Assembly (NCBI GenBank): GCA_965223355.1
Contig: CBDCWE010000003.1
Location: 2,976,001-3,040,000 of the forward strand
DNA: 64,000 nt
Direction: 5' to 3'
Source of the DNA: Tectiglobus sp965223355
GTDB lineage: Bacteria > Pseudomonadota > Alphaproteobacteria > Rhizobiales > Hyphomicrobiaceae
The notes below the pieces were generated by a model. The model was not told the origin of the DNA and made no database searches. It saw only the letters and a program-made list of their open reading frames with translations. Below are positions 8,382-17,620 of this stretch, in pieces (the first letter of the stretch is position 1; every line of letters starts with the position of its first letter). A program made the position numbers and the translations under genes.

Positions 8382-9293
8382 TCAGTGGGCGCCGGCCCCG
8401 GAGCCAGCAGCCCAGACATAGATCGCGGCAAACAAGAACAGCCAGACGACGTCGACGAAGTGCCAGTACCAGGCAGCGGCCTCGAAACCGAAGTGCATCT
8501 TCGGTGTGAAATGGCCGGCCAGCGCACGCATCAGACAAACGAACAGAAAGATCGTACCGATGATGACGTGGGCGCCATGGAAGCCGGTCGCCAAGAAGAA
8601 CGTCGCCCCGTAGATGTGGCCAGAAAAGTTGAACCCGGCATGCGCATATTCGTAGGCCTGGCAGATGGTGAACAAAACGCCGAGTGCCACCGTCAGCACC
8701 AAACCCCAGATCAGCCCCTTGCGATCGTCATGCAAGAGCGCGTGGTGCGCCCAGGTTACCGTCGTCCCCGACAGCAACAGGATCAGCGTGTTGACCAGCG
8801 GCAAACCCCAGGGATTGAAGGTGTGCTGGAAATACTCCGACTGCTTCGGCGGCCAGTGCCCGCCCGTCAACTCGTTGCGCGCTGCTATGCCGATCTGCTC
8901 TTGCATGCCGTCCGGCGTATACATGCCGGATGGGAACAACGAGACGTCGAAGAACGCCCAGAACCAGGCCACGAAGAACATCACCTCAGAGGCGATGAAC
9001 ATCACCATGCCGTAACGAAAATGCAGCTGAACGACCGGTGTCATATCGCCAGCATGGGCCTCGCGAATAACATCGCGCCACCACAAGAAGGCTGTTGCTA
9101 CGACGATCATTGCGCCGAGCCAGAAGACGTGTGAGCCTTGGATGCCAAACAGCCCGTCACCGCCATCGAGTGATCGGAACCAGATAATGGCGCCGAATGT
9201 CAGGGCCAGCGCGCCGATTGAACCGCACAACGGCCATGGGCTCGGGTTGACGAGGTGATAGTCGTGTTCCTTAACGTGATGGCCGCCCGCCAT
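8382..9293 (-). CDS. ctaE: Cytochrome c oxidase subunit III
   Basis: A 303-residue, seven-helix membrane subunit of the aa3-type oxidase. The N-terminal HDYHLVNPSPWPLCGS, the RDVIREAHAGDMT loop with GMVMFIASEVMFFVAWFWAFF, and the C-terminal GFHGAHVIIGTIFLFVCLMRA plus AAAWYWHFVDVVWLFLF blocks are classical subunit III. Subunit III supports proton uptake and stability of the catalytic core. It lies downstream of ctaG and upstream of surf1 in the same orientation. Confidence 0.97.
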   Translation of the reverse strand: MAGGHHVKEHDYHLVNPSPWPLCGSIGALALTFGAIIWFRSLDGGDGLFGIQGSHVFWLGAMIVVATAFLWWRDVIREAHAGDMTPVVQLHFRYGMVMFIASEVMFFVAWFWAFFDVSLFPSGMYTPDGMQEQIGIAARNELTGGHWPPKQSEYFQHTFNPWGLPLVNTLILLLSGTTVTWAHHALLHDDRKGLIWGLVLTVALGVLFTICQAYEYAHAGFNFSGHIYGATFFLATGFHGAHVIIGTIFLFVCLMRALAGHFTPKMHFGFEAAAWYWHFVDVVWLFLFAAIYVWAAGSGAGAH

Positions 9294-9360
9294 GTTTCAA
9301 GCTCCGTCTTTGTGTACTGCCCCTCGGGAGGATCGGTTGGCCGAACTGCTCGGCGCAACG

Positions 9361-9975
9361 CTATCCCCGCGACCCCAATTTACCGTTCTTGGTCTCGTTT
9401 GCGTCCGCTTGCTTCTTGTCTACCGGATAGAACGTGTATGACAACGTGATCTGCGTCAGGTGCCGCGCATCCGGATCATCCACGATGTCGGGATCGACGA
9501 AGAAACTCACCGGCATGTCGACCGACTCGCCGGCATTCAGCGTCTGCTCCTTGAAGCAGAAGCACGCGATCTTGCTGAAGTGGCGTCCGGCCGCCGCCGG
9601 TGCCACGTTGAAGGTTGCCGAGCCGGTCAACGGTTGATCGGTCGGATTGGTGACACGGTAAAAGGCCAACTTGTTCTCACCGATCTTAACGGACATCGTC
9701 GCCGCCAGCGGCTCGAAGCGCCAAGCCAAACCGCCGGCGACGTTGCTGTCGAAGCGGATCGTAATGGCGCGGTCGAGAACCTTTCCCGGGGCCTGATCGG
9801 CACGCCGGGTTGTGCCGGCAAAACCGGTGACCTGGCAGAACATCTGATAAAGCGGTACGGCGGCATAGGCCATCGCCAGCATCACCAGCGCAATCGCGCT
9901 CGCCCACAGCGCGACGCGACGGTGCCGGGCCGGGCTGCTGCTGATTGCGGCTATCTTGTGGTGCTCAGTGCTCAC
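9361..9975 (-). CDS. ctaG: Cytochrome c oxidase assembly factor CtaG (Cox11 type)
   Basis: A 204-residue single-span protein that delivers copper to the CuB site of oxidase subunit I. An N-terminal helix (VALWASAIALVMLAMAYAAVPLYQMFCQVTGFAGTT) is followed by a periplasmic immunoglobulin-like domain. The copper-binding motif CFCFKEQTL is present in KIACFCFKEQTLNAGE, with the ending DPDARHLTQITLSYTFYP. It starts 22 bases downstream of the small membrane-protein gene and precedes ctaE, the standard alphaproteobacterial order. Confidence 0.95.
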   Translation of the reverse strand: MSTEHHKIAAISSSPARHRRVALWASAIALVMLAMAYAAVPLYQMFCQVTGFAGTTRRADQAPGKVLDRAITIRFDSNVAGGLAWRFEPLAATMSVKIGENKLAFYRVTNPTDQPLTGSATFNVAPAAAGRHFSKIACFCFKEQTLNAGESVDMPVSFFVDPDIVDDPDARHLTQITLSYTFYPVDKKQADANETKNGKLGSRG

Positions 9976-9997
9976 TCACGCTGCTCCCGCTGGTCGG

Positions 9998-10153
9998 TCA
10001 TAATGGTCGGTTCATGGCGTTGCCGCCAAGATGCACGATCGTCGCCAGATAAAACAAGATCACCAGACCGAGCAACGCCAAACCGATCGCAATCGAGCGC
10101 ATGCGCTGGCGCCGTTTGCGCTCGGCTTCGAGTTCCTGATCTTCGGCGGTCAT
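9998..10153 (-). CDS. Small single-span membrane protein in the oxidase operon (CoxF-like position)
   Basis: A 51-residue protein with a charged amino end (MTAEDQELEAERKRRQRMRS), one transmembrane helix (IAIGLALLGLVILFYLATIVHLGG) and a short tail (NAMNRPL). Alphaproteobacterial oxidase operons commonly carry a very short membrane protein exactly here, between ctaB and ctaG. The position, compact spacing and topology support it as a real gene despite its size. Its role is not established; an assembly or regulatory subunit is possible. Confidence 0.75.
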   Translation of the reverse strand: MTAEDQELEAERKRRQRMRSIAIGLALLGLVILFYLATIVHLGGNAMNRPL

Positions 10154-10164
10154 TACATCCACGC

Positions 10165-11103
10165 TCACCCCGCAATCCGTTCGGCGATCCGTTCGCAAAG
10201 CAGGACAGCGAACAGGGCGAACAGATAGAAGATTGAGAATAGAAACAGCCGTTTGGCCTCGCGATCGCCGCCGCGGCCTTCGCGGATCCGGTAGACGCGC
10301 ACCGCCTGACCCAGAAACGCGATGCCGAGCAGTGTCGCAGCCACCACATAACTGGCGCCGCCAAGACCAATGAACCACGGACAAACCGTCAGCGGCACCA
10401 GCAAGGCCGTGTAGATCAGGATCTGACGGCGGGTTTCATCGGGGCCTGCCACGACCGGCAGCATGGGCACACCGACCCGCTCGTAATCGCGGCAGCGATA
10501 GAGCGCCAGGGCCCAAAAGTGCGGTGGTGTCCACATGAAAATGATCAAAAACAGAATGATACTTTCGAGGCTGACGCTGCCGGTAACGGTCGCCCAGCCA
10601 ATCATCGGTGGAAAGGCACCGGCTGCACCGCCGATCACGATATTGTGGGGCGTGCGCCGCTTTAGCCACATCGTGTAGATGAACAGATAAAAGGCGATCG
10701 TCAACGCCAACAGTGCGCCGGCGGCCCAACTGACAAGAATGCTCAAGGTAAAAACCGAAAGCGCGGACAGGATTGTCCCGAACAGCAAGGCATCGTCTTT
10801 GGTGATGCGGCCCTGCGGGATCGGTCGCGCCGCCGTCCGTGCCATGTGGGCGTCGATATCGGCATCATACCACATGTTGAGCGCGCCGGAGGCGCCGGCA
10901 CCGACGGCAATGGCGAGCAAGGCGATGGTCGCAAGAATCGGGTGGAGGCCGCCGGGTGCCGCAACCATGCCGACAAGCGCGGTGAATACGACGAGCGACA
11001 TCACCCGCGGCTTCATCAACGCCAAATAATCGGCCACGGTACCGCCCAGCTGAGCGCTGGCGGCGGCGCCGTGCACGCGATCATCGAAACTCGCCTCAGA
11101 CAT
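10165..11103 (-). CDS. ctaB: Protoheme IX farnesyltransferase (heme O synthase)
   Basis: A 312-residue polytopic UbiA-family prenyltransferase that adds a farnesyl group to heme b to make heme O. It shows the first Asp-rich site NMWYDADIDAHMARTAARPIPQG, the loop WLKRRTPHNIVIGGAAGAFPP and the second motif FMWTPPHFWALALYRCRDYERVGVPMLPVVAG. It is 69 bases downstream of ctaD with a strong hairpin between them, and 12 bases upstream of the 51-residue gene. Confidence 0.97.
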   Translation of the reverse strand: MSEASFDDRVHGAAASAQLGGTVADYLALMKPRVMSLVVFTALVGMVAAPGGLHPILATIALLAIAVGAGASGALNMWYDADIDAHMARTAARPIPQGRITKDDALLFGTILSALSVFTLSILVSWAAGALLALTIAFYLFIYTMWLKRRTPHNIVIGGAAGAFPPMIGWATVTGSVSLESIILFLIIFMWTPPHFWALALYRCRDYERVGVPMLPVVAGPDETRRQILIYTALLVPLTVCPWFIGLGGASYVVAATLLGIAFLGQAVRVYRIREGRGGDREAKRLFLFSIFYLFALFAVLLCERIAERIAG

Positions 11104-11128
11104 CCGTCGCTCTTCTCGCGGCGCGCAA

Positions 11129-11163
11129 GATGCCGGCCGCGCCAGTTCGGCGCGGCCGGCATC
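11129..11163. terminator. Strong intercistronic hairpin between ctaD and ctaB
   Basis: GATGCCGGCCGCGCC-AGTTC-GGCGCGGCCGGCATC is a perfect 15-bp stem with a 5-base loop, just past the ctaD stop. No clear T-run follows, so it more likely acts as an RNA stabiliser or partial terminator. That could set subunit I mRNA above the downstream assembly genes. Confidence 0.6.
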
Positions 11164-11171
11164 TGCATTGC

Positions 11172-12800
11172 TCAGTGATGGCCGTCATCCTTGATGACCG
11201 GCAGCGTATAATAGCAGTGGAACGGTGGCGGTGACGGCAACATCCACTCCAGCGTGGTGGCGCCCTCGCCCCACGGATTGTCGACGGTGCGTTGCGCCCG
11301 CAGGAACGCATAAGCCACGCCGATGAAGAAGATCACCGTGGCCGTCGCCGTGACGTAGGAGCCGTATGAGGAGACCTTGTTCCAGTAGTGGAATGCCTCG
11401 GGATAGTCGGCGTAGTGGCGCGGCATGCCGGCGAGGCCAAGGAAATGCTGCGGGAAGAACAGCACATTGGCGCCGATGAACGTCAGCCAGAAATGCAGCT
11501 TGCCGAAGAACTCGGAATACTCATACCCGGTCATTTTCGGGAACCAATAGTACCAGCCCGCGAAAATCGCGAACACCGCACCGAGTGACAGAACGTAGTG
11601 GAAATGGGCGACGACGTAATAGGTGTTGTGGAATGAACGGTCGACGCCGGCGTTGGCCAGCATCACACCCGTAACACCGCCGACGGTGAACAGGAAAATG
11701 AAGCCCAAGGCCCACAGCATTGGAGTGCGGAACGTTATCGAGCCACCCCACATCGTTGCAATCCATGAGAAAATCTTGACGCCGGTTGGCACCGCGATGA
11801 CCATCGTTGCAAACGTGAAATAGGCCTGCGTGTTGACGTTGATGCCGGCGGTGTACATGTGGTGCGCCCAGACGATGAAACCGACGACACCGATGGCGAC
11901 CATGGCATAGGCCATGCCGAGATAACCAAAGATCGGCTTGTTCGAGAATGTCGCAACGATGTGACTGATCATGCCGAAACCTGGCAAGATCAGAATGTAG
12001 ACTTCCGGATGCCCGAAGAACCAGAACAGGTGCTGGTAGAGCAGCGGATCACCGCCGCCTGCCGCCTCGAAGAAGGCGGTTCCGAAGTTGCGGTCCATCA
12101 ACAACATCGTGATCGCGCCGGCCAGTACCGGCAACGACAGCAGCAGCAGAAATGCGGTGATCAGAACCGACCACACAAACAGCGGCATCTTGTGCAGGGT
12201 CATGCCCGGTGCGCGCATGTTGAAGATCGTCGTGATGAAATTGATCGCGCCGAGGATCGATGAGGCACCGGCAATGTGAAGCGCCAGAATACCGAAGTCG
12301 ACCGCGGGGCCCGGGTGACCAGCCAAGGTCGAGAGCGGGGCAAGAACGATCCAGCCGGTGCCGACACCGGTTGCCCCCGGTGGTCCTTCAACGAACATCG
12401 AGGTCAGCAGCAGGATGAAGGCGACGGGCAACAGCCAGAACGAAATGTTGTTCATCCGCGGAAACGCCATGTCCGGTGCGCCGATCATCAGTGGCACGAA
12501 CCAGTTGCCAAAGCCGCCAATCATGGCCGGCATGACCATGAAGAAGACCATGATGAGGCCGTGTCCGGTTACGAACACGTTGAACATGTGCGGGTTTGAG
12601 AAGTACTGCAGCCCCGGGTTTTCAAGTTCGAGGCGCATGCCCACAGACAACGCGCCACCAATGATCCCGGCAAACATCGCAAAGATCAGGTAGAGCGTGC
12701 CGATGTCTTTGTGGTTGGTTGAAAAAAGCCAGCGTGCGACAAAACCTGGCTTGTCGTCATGGTCGTAATCAGAAATCGCTGCGCTGCTAGCCATCGCCAA
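11172..12800 (-). CDS. ctaD: Cytochrome c oxidase subunit I (aa3 type)
   Basis: A 542-residue, 12-helix catalytic subunit that reduces oxygen and pumps protons. The heme-a ligand region (VFVTGHGLIMVFFMVMP), the D-channel NW/NN loop, the CuB and cross-linked Tyr block (FGHPEVYILILPGFGMISH), the HH pair (VWAHHMYTAG) and the heme a/a3 ligands (YYVVAHFHYVLSLG) are all present, so it should be active. It follows ctaC by 74 bases. The operon heads the terminal part of the respiratory chain. Confidence 0.98.
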   Translation of the reverse strand: MAMASSAAISDYDHDDKPGFVARWLFSTNHKDIGTLYLIFAMFAGIIGGALSVGMRLELENPGLQYFSNPHMFNVFVTGHGLIMVFFMVMPAMIGGFGNWFVPLMIGAPDMAFPRMNNISFWLLPVAFILLLTSMFVEGPPGATGVGTGWIVLAPLSTLAGHPGPAVDFGILALHIAGASSILGAINFITTIFNMRAPGMTLHKMPLFVWSVLITAFLLLLSLPVLAGAITMLLMDRNFGTAFFEAAGGGDPLLYQHLFWFFGHPEVYILILPGFGMISHIVATFSNKPIFGYLGMAYAMVAIGVVGFIVWAHHMYTAGINVNTQAYFTFATMVIAVPTGVKIFSWIATMWGGSITFRTPMLWALGFIFLFTVGGVTGVMLANAGVDRSFHNTYYVVAHFHYVLSLGAVFAIFAGWYYWFPKMTGYEYSEFFGKLHFWLTFIGANVLFFPQHFLGLAGMPRHYADYPEAFHYWNKVSSYGSYVTATATVIFFIGVAYAFLRAQRTVDNPWGEGATTLEWMLPSPPPFHCYYTLPVIKDDGHH

Positions 12801-12874
12801 GAACCCTTTTTCTCTTCACCTGCTCTGCGGTGGCCAAGCTCGCAACCACCGCCCACGTTTTCATCGAACGAATA

Positions 12875-13879
12875 TCATCTATCGATCGGTTGTGCGGCGG
12901 CGACCTTGGCCACCTTGGCCCCGACGGCCGTATCTGTCGCCGCTTTGAGGATCGCCTTTGCCTTGTCCCAGTCACGGGCTTTCGCGGCCGCCACCCAACG
13001 CGCGAACGCGGCTTGCGGTACGACGCGCACTGCGATCGGCATCGATGAGTGATCTTTGCCGCAAATGACCGAGCACTGGCCGTAGTAGACGCCGACCTTG
13101 GTGGCTTTGAACCAGGTCGCGGTCAGGCGTCCCGGCACGGCTTGAACTTTGGAGCCGAACGAGGGAATGGTCCATGCATGAATGACATCGGCTGAGGTTA
13201 CCAACATGTGGACGTTGGCGTCGACGGGAACCGCAATTTCGTTGTCGACGGAAAGCTGCCTGATCAGTCCCTGCTTGGCATAGAGCGGCTTGGAATCATT
13301 GTATACCGCCTTGAGGTATTCGACGCCCTCCAACTTTCCGTATCTCTTCTCGAACGCCTCTTCACCGATCTCGGCCTTGATGACGTCGCCGTCGCGGACC
13401 ATGTTTGAGGTCACCGTAAACCCGCCGTGGTCGGGATAGGTGTGCTCCCAGAACCAGGCGTTGCCCGTAGCTTTGATGGTGATGTCCGGCTTCGGATAGG
13501 TATACTGCATGAACAGCAGTTTGAACGACGGCACCCCGATCGCAACGAGAATGAGGATCGGGACCACGGTCCACACCACTTCGACGGTCGTGTTGTGAGA
13601 AAACTTCGAAGGGGTTGGGTTGGATCGCGCATTGTAGCGGATAATCACCCACAACAGCAGCGTCAGAACAAACAGTGCGATGGTGATGATGATGAAATTC
13701 ACAAAATCATGGAATGCGTGGATTTCTTCCATGACCGGCGTCGCCGCAATCTGCATGCCGGTCTGACCAGCGGCTGGTTGCCCCATTTGCGCCGTGGCCT
13801 GTCCGCTCAACGCCAAAAGCGCAAGCACGGCGATGGCACTGGTTGTGAAGCGCTCGCAAACAGTTCTCATCATCAGCAT
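12875..13879 (-). CDS. ctaC: Cytochrome c oxidase subunit II
   Basis: A 334-residue protein with a signal peptide or first helix (TSAIAVLALLALSGQATAQ), two membrane helices (FVNFIIITIALFVLTLLLWVIIRY; VVWTVVPILILVAIGVPSF) and a periplasmic cupredoxin domain. The CuA motif QCSVICGKDHSSMPIAV is intact near residues 267-283, so it can accept electrons from cytochrome c. An Ala/Lys-rich tail of about 45 residues follows the usual end of the domain. First gene of the operon, so its promoter should lie just upstream of 13879. Confidence 0.97.
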   Translation of the reverse strand: MLMMRTVCERFTTSAIAVLALLALSGQATAQMGQPAAGQTGMQIAATPVMEEIHAFHDFVNFIIITIALFVLTLLLWVIIRYNARSNPTPSKFSHNTTVEVVWTVVPILILVAIGVPSFKLLFMQYTYPKPDITIKATGNAWFWEHTYPDHGGFTVTSNMVRDGDVIKAEIGEEAFEKRYGKLEGVEYLKAVYNDSKPLYAKQGLIRQLSVDNEIAVPVDANVHMLVTSADVIHAWTIPSFGSKVQAVPGRLTATWFKATKVGVYYGQCSVICGKDHSSMPIAVRVVPQAAFARWVAAAKARDWDKAKAILKAATDTAVGAKVAKVAAAQPIDR

Positions 13880-14354
13880 TGCCCCGATAGCCGGGCCCCC
13901 AATCTGGATTCTTTACGGAACTCAGGCGTGAAACTACGGCACTGTGCCCGTCTTACAATGGTCCCAAACGTCTCAGGTACCCTTCCTGCATCATATTCTA
14001 TTATCTGCATGTGATAACGTGGCGGGATGTCTCTGCGGCGCGGACCTGCCCGACGGCCTTTCAGACTTGGCTCAAACCATCCCGCTCACCGCCCGGCCGC
14101 CCGAAGGACGTGACCGCATGTGTCGTTGGGCGGCGGCCGGGCGGGTTGCTCGATCGACGCGGGTCGATCATCTTTGCGCCCGCGGTTCGGACCTGGTCAG
14201 CGGATCCGAGCCGCGGGCGCGCGGAACGGGTTGGTCCCAATTCAGCCCAATTGCTCAACCACACGCTCATGGCTGCAATGCCGACTGACGGGTTGTCCCC
14301 TGTTATCGCGAACGAGGCGGAGTACAGTGACCGAAAGACTGCGAGACCGAGACG
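13880..14354. other. Intergenic region upstream of the oxidase operon and ialB
   Basis: A 475-base divergent spacer that should contain the oxidase-operon promoter (minus) and the ialB promoter (plus). I see no convincing coding sequence, riboswitch or member of the repeat families here; short overlapping frames have atypical composition. Confidence 0.5.
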
Positions 14355-14909
14355 ATGATGCGCCAGTTTATCTTCGATAGATCAGGATTTTGGCCACGCA
14401 AACTGCGGGCTTTGGCCGGCGTCGCAATCGCGATATTTTGGCTTATGGGTGCGAGCGGGGCGTGGGCCCAGAAACCGATCGACGGGGAGGTCGTGGCGCA
14501 GTTCAACGATTGGCAGGTGGTATGCCGCGACCCACCACCGGGTTCCAAGAACCGGGCATGCGCGCTGGTTCAAAGCGTGACGGCGGAAGATCGCAACAAC
14601 GTCGGCCTGACGGTTTACTTCCAGCGCTTTTCGAACGGCACCCGGGTGCTGCGCGTGTTTGCCCCGCTCGGCGTACTACTGCCGCCGGGCCTGGGCCTCA
14701 AAATCGACGGCAAAGATGTCGGCCATGCACCATTTCTGCGCTGCCATACGTTCGCGTGCTACGCCCAGGTCGTCGTCGAAGATGATCTCGTTGCCAAGCT
14801 GTCCAAAGGCAAGACGGCGATTTTCATCATTTTTCAAACCGAAGAAGCCGGAATCGGCATTCCAATTTCACTGGCCGGGTTTGACAAGGGACTTGCCAAT
14901 CTCAAGTAG
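14355..14909 (+). CDS. Invasion-associated locus B (IalB) family exported protein
   Basis: A 184-residue periplasmic protein. An N-terminal signal sequence (LRALAGVAIAIFWLMGASGAWAQ) is followed by the IalB core: FNDWQVVCRDPPPGSKNRACALVQSVTAED, then LGVLLPPGLGLKIDGKDVG, then FLRCHTFACYAQVVVEDDL. The paired cysteines are typical. Named after a Bartonella factor, the family is widespread in free-living alphaproteobacteria and its molecular role is unclear. It is followed by the dyad array at 15023-15112. Confidence 0.88.
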   Translation: MMRQFIFDRSGFWPRKLRALAGVAIAIFWLMGASGAWAQKPIDGEVVAQFNDWQVVCRDPPPGSKNRACALVQSVTAEDRNNVGLTVYFQRFSNGTRVLRVFAPLGVLLPPGLGLKIDGKDVGHAPFLRCHTFACYAQVVVEDDLVAKLSKGKTAIFIIFQTEEAGIGIPISLAGFDKGLANLK

Positions 14910-15022
14910 CGCGCTCAGGTCGGCACCGGCACCAGGTCATGCGCCCGAACTGGCGCGTTGGACGCCATTTCGAAACCGCGCTGCCGCGGCGAATCCGGTC
15001 CGGGATTGAGCACGCTCGGTAT

Positions 15023-15112
15023 CGTGCTGGAAGCACGCGACTAACGTCGTGCTGGAAGCACGCGACTGACATCGTGCTGGAAGCACGCCACGGGTATCGT
15101 GCTGGAAGCACG
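15023..15112. repeat. Four 15-bp dyads at exact 25-bp periodicity
   Basis: The perfect dyad CGTGCTGGAAGCACG (6-bp arms, GGA loop) occurs at 15023-15037, 15048-15062, 15073-15087 and 15098-15112. The spacers are 10 bases each (CGACTAACGT, CGACTGACAT, CCACGGGTAT), the first two similar. The array lies in the convergent gap between ialB and the phasin-like gene. It could be a protein-binding array or a run of small RNA hairpins; the units are too short and the spacers too similar for CRISPR. Confidence 0.85.
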
Positions 15113-15292
15113 ACATCGTCCTCCTGCCGGCTCGCCCCCCGACAACACATGCGATCATGGCTTGTGGGCGGCCGGGCGCGGGACGGTTCGGGCCAAGTCT
15201 GGAAGGCTACGATGCGCTATGCGATGCGCGCAGCTCGCAATGCCGCCTGCTTGCTTTGATGGCCCCGGATCGCCGAATACCGACGAGCTGCG

Positions 15293-15736
15293 TCAAGCTG
15301 CTTCCTTGACCCCGCCATCGGATTTGCCTGCCCGATCGGCGTCAATGTGGAGCTTGTCGCGCTGCCCGCCGGACTTCGGGCACGATTGCAGCGATTCGTC
15401 CTCGAACGTTTCTTCAATGCCCGTAATTGGGTTTACGACCGACCAGATTTCGTTCAGCGCCTGCGTGGTCTGCACATAATCTCGCGCACACTGCTGCCAG
15501 AACACCTGCTGGGCTGCGAACAGATCGATCGGCGTTTTGGCCTGTGCGAGCTGCGCCGGAATTTCGACATAGGCGCGCATCCGCTTACTGGCCAAACTCG
15601 ACATGTGGCAGTTCGAGAGGCCGATCGCCTTGGCCAATGAACCGTATTCGCCGTTCCTGGGGTTGATACCGTCTAAGCGGCTTGAACTTTCCAGTGCCGG
15701 AAATCGGAACGGTGGAAATAGACTGTTGCTCTGCAT
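15293..15736 (-). CDS. Phasin-like protein
   Basis: A 147-residue soluble, mostly helical protein. The central part (YVEIPAQLAQAKTPIDLFAAQQVFWQQCARDYVQTTQALNEIW) matches the phasin-2 pattern, in which amphipathic helices coat polyhydroxyalkanoate granules. The first 40 residues are less conserved and the C-terminus is charged. No PHA synthase gene is in the window, so granule association rests on family resemblance only. The upstream gap contains two copies of ACTGGTGATG (around 15769-15792), a possible regulatory site. Confidence 0.72.
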   Translation of the reverse strand: MQSNSLFPPFRFPALESSSRLDGINPRNGEYGSLAKAIGLSNCHMSSLASKRMRAYVEIPAQLAQAKTPIDLFAAQQVFWQQCARDYVQTTQALNEIWSVVNPITGIEETFEDESLQSCPKSGGQRDKLHIDADRAGKSDGGVKEAA

Positions 15737-15905
15737 ATCACCATTACTCCTTGAAAATTTGTCTTATTACTGGTGATGTCACTCACTGGTGATGCCACGC
15801 CGTAAAAATTCAGCAAGCATGTCACGCTAAATACTTGACTTAGTGTTGAGTCGGCATGTCAACTACGATCTCGATCAAATCAGTGGAAAACATCGTTCGC
15901 CGTGT

Positions 15906-17498
15906 TCAGCGACCGATCAGGTCGAGAACCGTCGCAAGATCATCTGCATCTTGCGCAGGTTTATCCCAACGAATGCGGCTAATTCGCGGAAACCTCATCG
16001 CCACGCCGGATTTGTGGCGTTGTGAACAATGCACGGAGTCGAATGCGACCTCCAGCACCAACAGCGGGCGAACCGCGCGGACCGGACCAAACCTGTCCGT
16101 CGTATTGCTTCGCACCCATCGGTCCAATGCCAACAATTCATCATTGCTGAAGCCGGAATAAGCCTTGCCCACCGGCACCAGTTCAGGCCGCCCATCCTGA
16201 GCGTGGCGCCAGGTGCCGAAGGTAAAGTCGGAATAATAGGACGAGCGTTTGCCGGAGCCGCGCTGAGCATACATCAGGACGCAGTCGACGGTGAGCGGCG
16301 CCCGCTTCCACTTGAACCAATGGCCCTTCGGGCGACCGGGCAGGTACGGACTGGTCCGGCGTTTGAGCATCAGTCCCTCGATCGCGCTGTCACGCGACGA
16401 CTGCCACAGCGCCATCAACGCCGATTTACTGGTGATTGCCAGTTCATGCGAGATATCGGTCCGGTCGGGGCGGGTGCGTGCGTGCCAGGCCAACAACTGC
16501 ATGCGTCGCTCGGCGTAGGTCAGATCGCGAACGTCGAGACCGTCGAATTCCAGGGCGTCGTACAATCGGATATGCGCCGGGTAGGCCTGCATCTGGCGCT
16601 TTGACACGCTTTTGCGATTGAGACGCTGCTGTAGGTCCGAAAACGGTGCGACGGTGCCATCGCGGACGACGAGCAACTCACCATCGAGCACGGCGTCAAA
16701 CGAGAAGGCAGCGATCAGATCCGGAAAGCTTGCCGAGATATCGTCGCCGGTGCGCGAATAGATGCGCACGCCGGCGTTGTTTGCGACGACCTGAACGCGG
16801 ATACCATCCCATTTCCATTCAACCGCAAAGTCGGTGAGATCGAGGCCTTGCAGATCGGATTCGAGCAGCGGTGTTGCGAGCATCAGCGGGCGAAACACGG
16901 GTCGACCCGCCGTATCCGGGCGCGGGGCGCGGCCCTCGAGCCAGCCAAAAAGGTCGCCATAGGGCGGGCTCAGCGCGTGCCAGAGCTCTTCGATTTCGGC
17001 AACGTCGCGCTGCCATGCATTGGCCAGGGCCAATTTTGCAAGCCGAGCGGACACTCCGACCCGCAGCGCGCCGGTTAATAACTTCAGCAGCGCCCAGCGG
17101 CCGTTGGCATCGAGGCGGTCAAGCCATGATATCAGCAGCTCCGCAAATCGATGACGATCGGCAAGTTGGAGATTGTCGACGACGTCGCGCAATTTGAGAG
17201 TGCCCGGCGCGCCGGCACGGCCTGAGGTTTGCGGCCATAACAATGCAACGGTTTCGGCGGTATCACCGACGTAGTCGCGTGACAGTCGCAGCAGTGTGGC
17301 GTCGACCTTGTCCGCCATGATCGTGCGCAAGGTATTTCTGAGCGGAAATGAGAACGCCAAACCATCTGTGAGGGCCGCCAGTGCCCAGCCGCGATCCGGG
17401 TCAGGCACGGTTCGGAAATAGTTCGCCATCAAGGCGAGCTTCGCGTTGCGGCCCGGTGTATAGGCGAGGCGGTTCAGGAGCTCTGCGAAGACCTCCAT
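15906..17498 (-). CDS. ATP-dependent DNA ligase (cisplatin-damage-response type)
   Basis: A 530-residue ligase with an N-terminal helical DNA-binding domain (about residues 1-200), a nucleotidyltransferase domain with nucleophile Lys229 in FAVEWKWDGIRVQVV, and an OB-fold. Further motifs are RTGDDISASFPDL, DGELLVVRDG, EGLMLKRRTSPY and the closing WFKWKRAPLTVDCVLMYAQ. It belongs to the bacterial group usually paired with an mbl-fold exonuclease and an Lhr-like helicase. Those partners are not next to it here. Expected to seal nicks during repair. Confidence 0.92.
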   Translation of the reverse strand: MEVFAELLNRLAYTPGRNAKLALMANYFRTVPDPDRGWALAALTDGLAFSFPLRNTLRTIMADKVDATLLRLSRDYVGDTAETVALLWPQTSGRAGAPGTLKLRDVVDNLQLADRHRFAELLISWLDRLDANGRWALLKLLTGALRVGVSARLAKLALANAWQRDVAEIEELWHALSPPYGDLFGWLEGRAPRPDTAGRPVFRPLMLATPLLESDLQGLDLTDFAVEWKWDGIRVQVVANNAGVRIYSRTGDDISASFPDLIAAFSFDAVLDGELLVVRDGTVAPFSDLQQRLNRKSVSKRQMQAYPAHIRLYDALEFDGLDVRDLTYAERRMQLLAWHARTRPDRTDISHELAITSKSALMALWQSSRDSAIEGLMLKRRTSPYLPGRPKGHWFKWKRAPLTVDCVLMYAQRGSGKRSSYYSDFTFGTWRHAQDGRPELVPVGKAYSGFSNDELLALDRWVRSNTTDRFGPVRAVRPLLVLEVAFDSVHCSQRHKSGVAMRFPRISRIRWDKPAQDADDLATVLDLIGR

Positions 17499-17620
17499 GT
17501 CACGCTTTCAAGCTTGGCTTCGGTTCACTCACCATGGCCCGTCACCGTCACGCCCGCCGGTTGGCAGAACCAGTTCGCGATCCGGGCGCCAGTTGCTGGC
17601 GGCTGCAAGTGCAATCAGCC

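Noticed and set aside
15023..15112. Possible CRISPR array
   Set aside because: Units are 15 bp with 10-base similar spacers and no cas genes; too short and regular for CRISPR.
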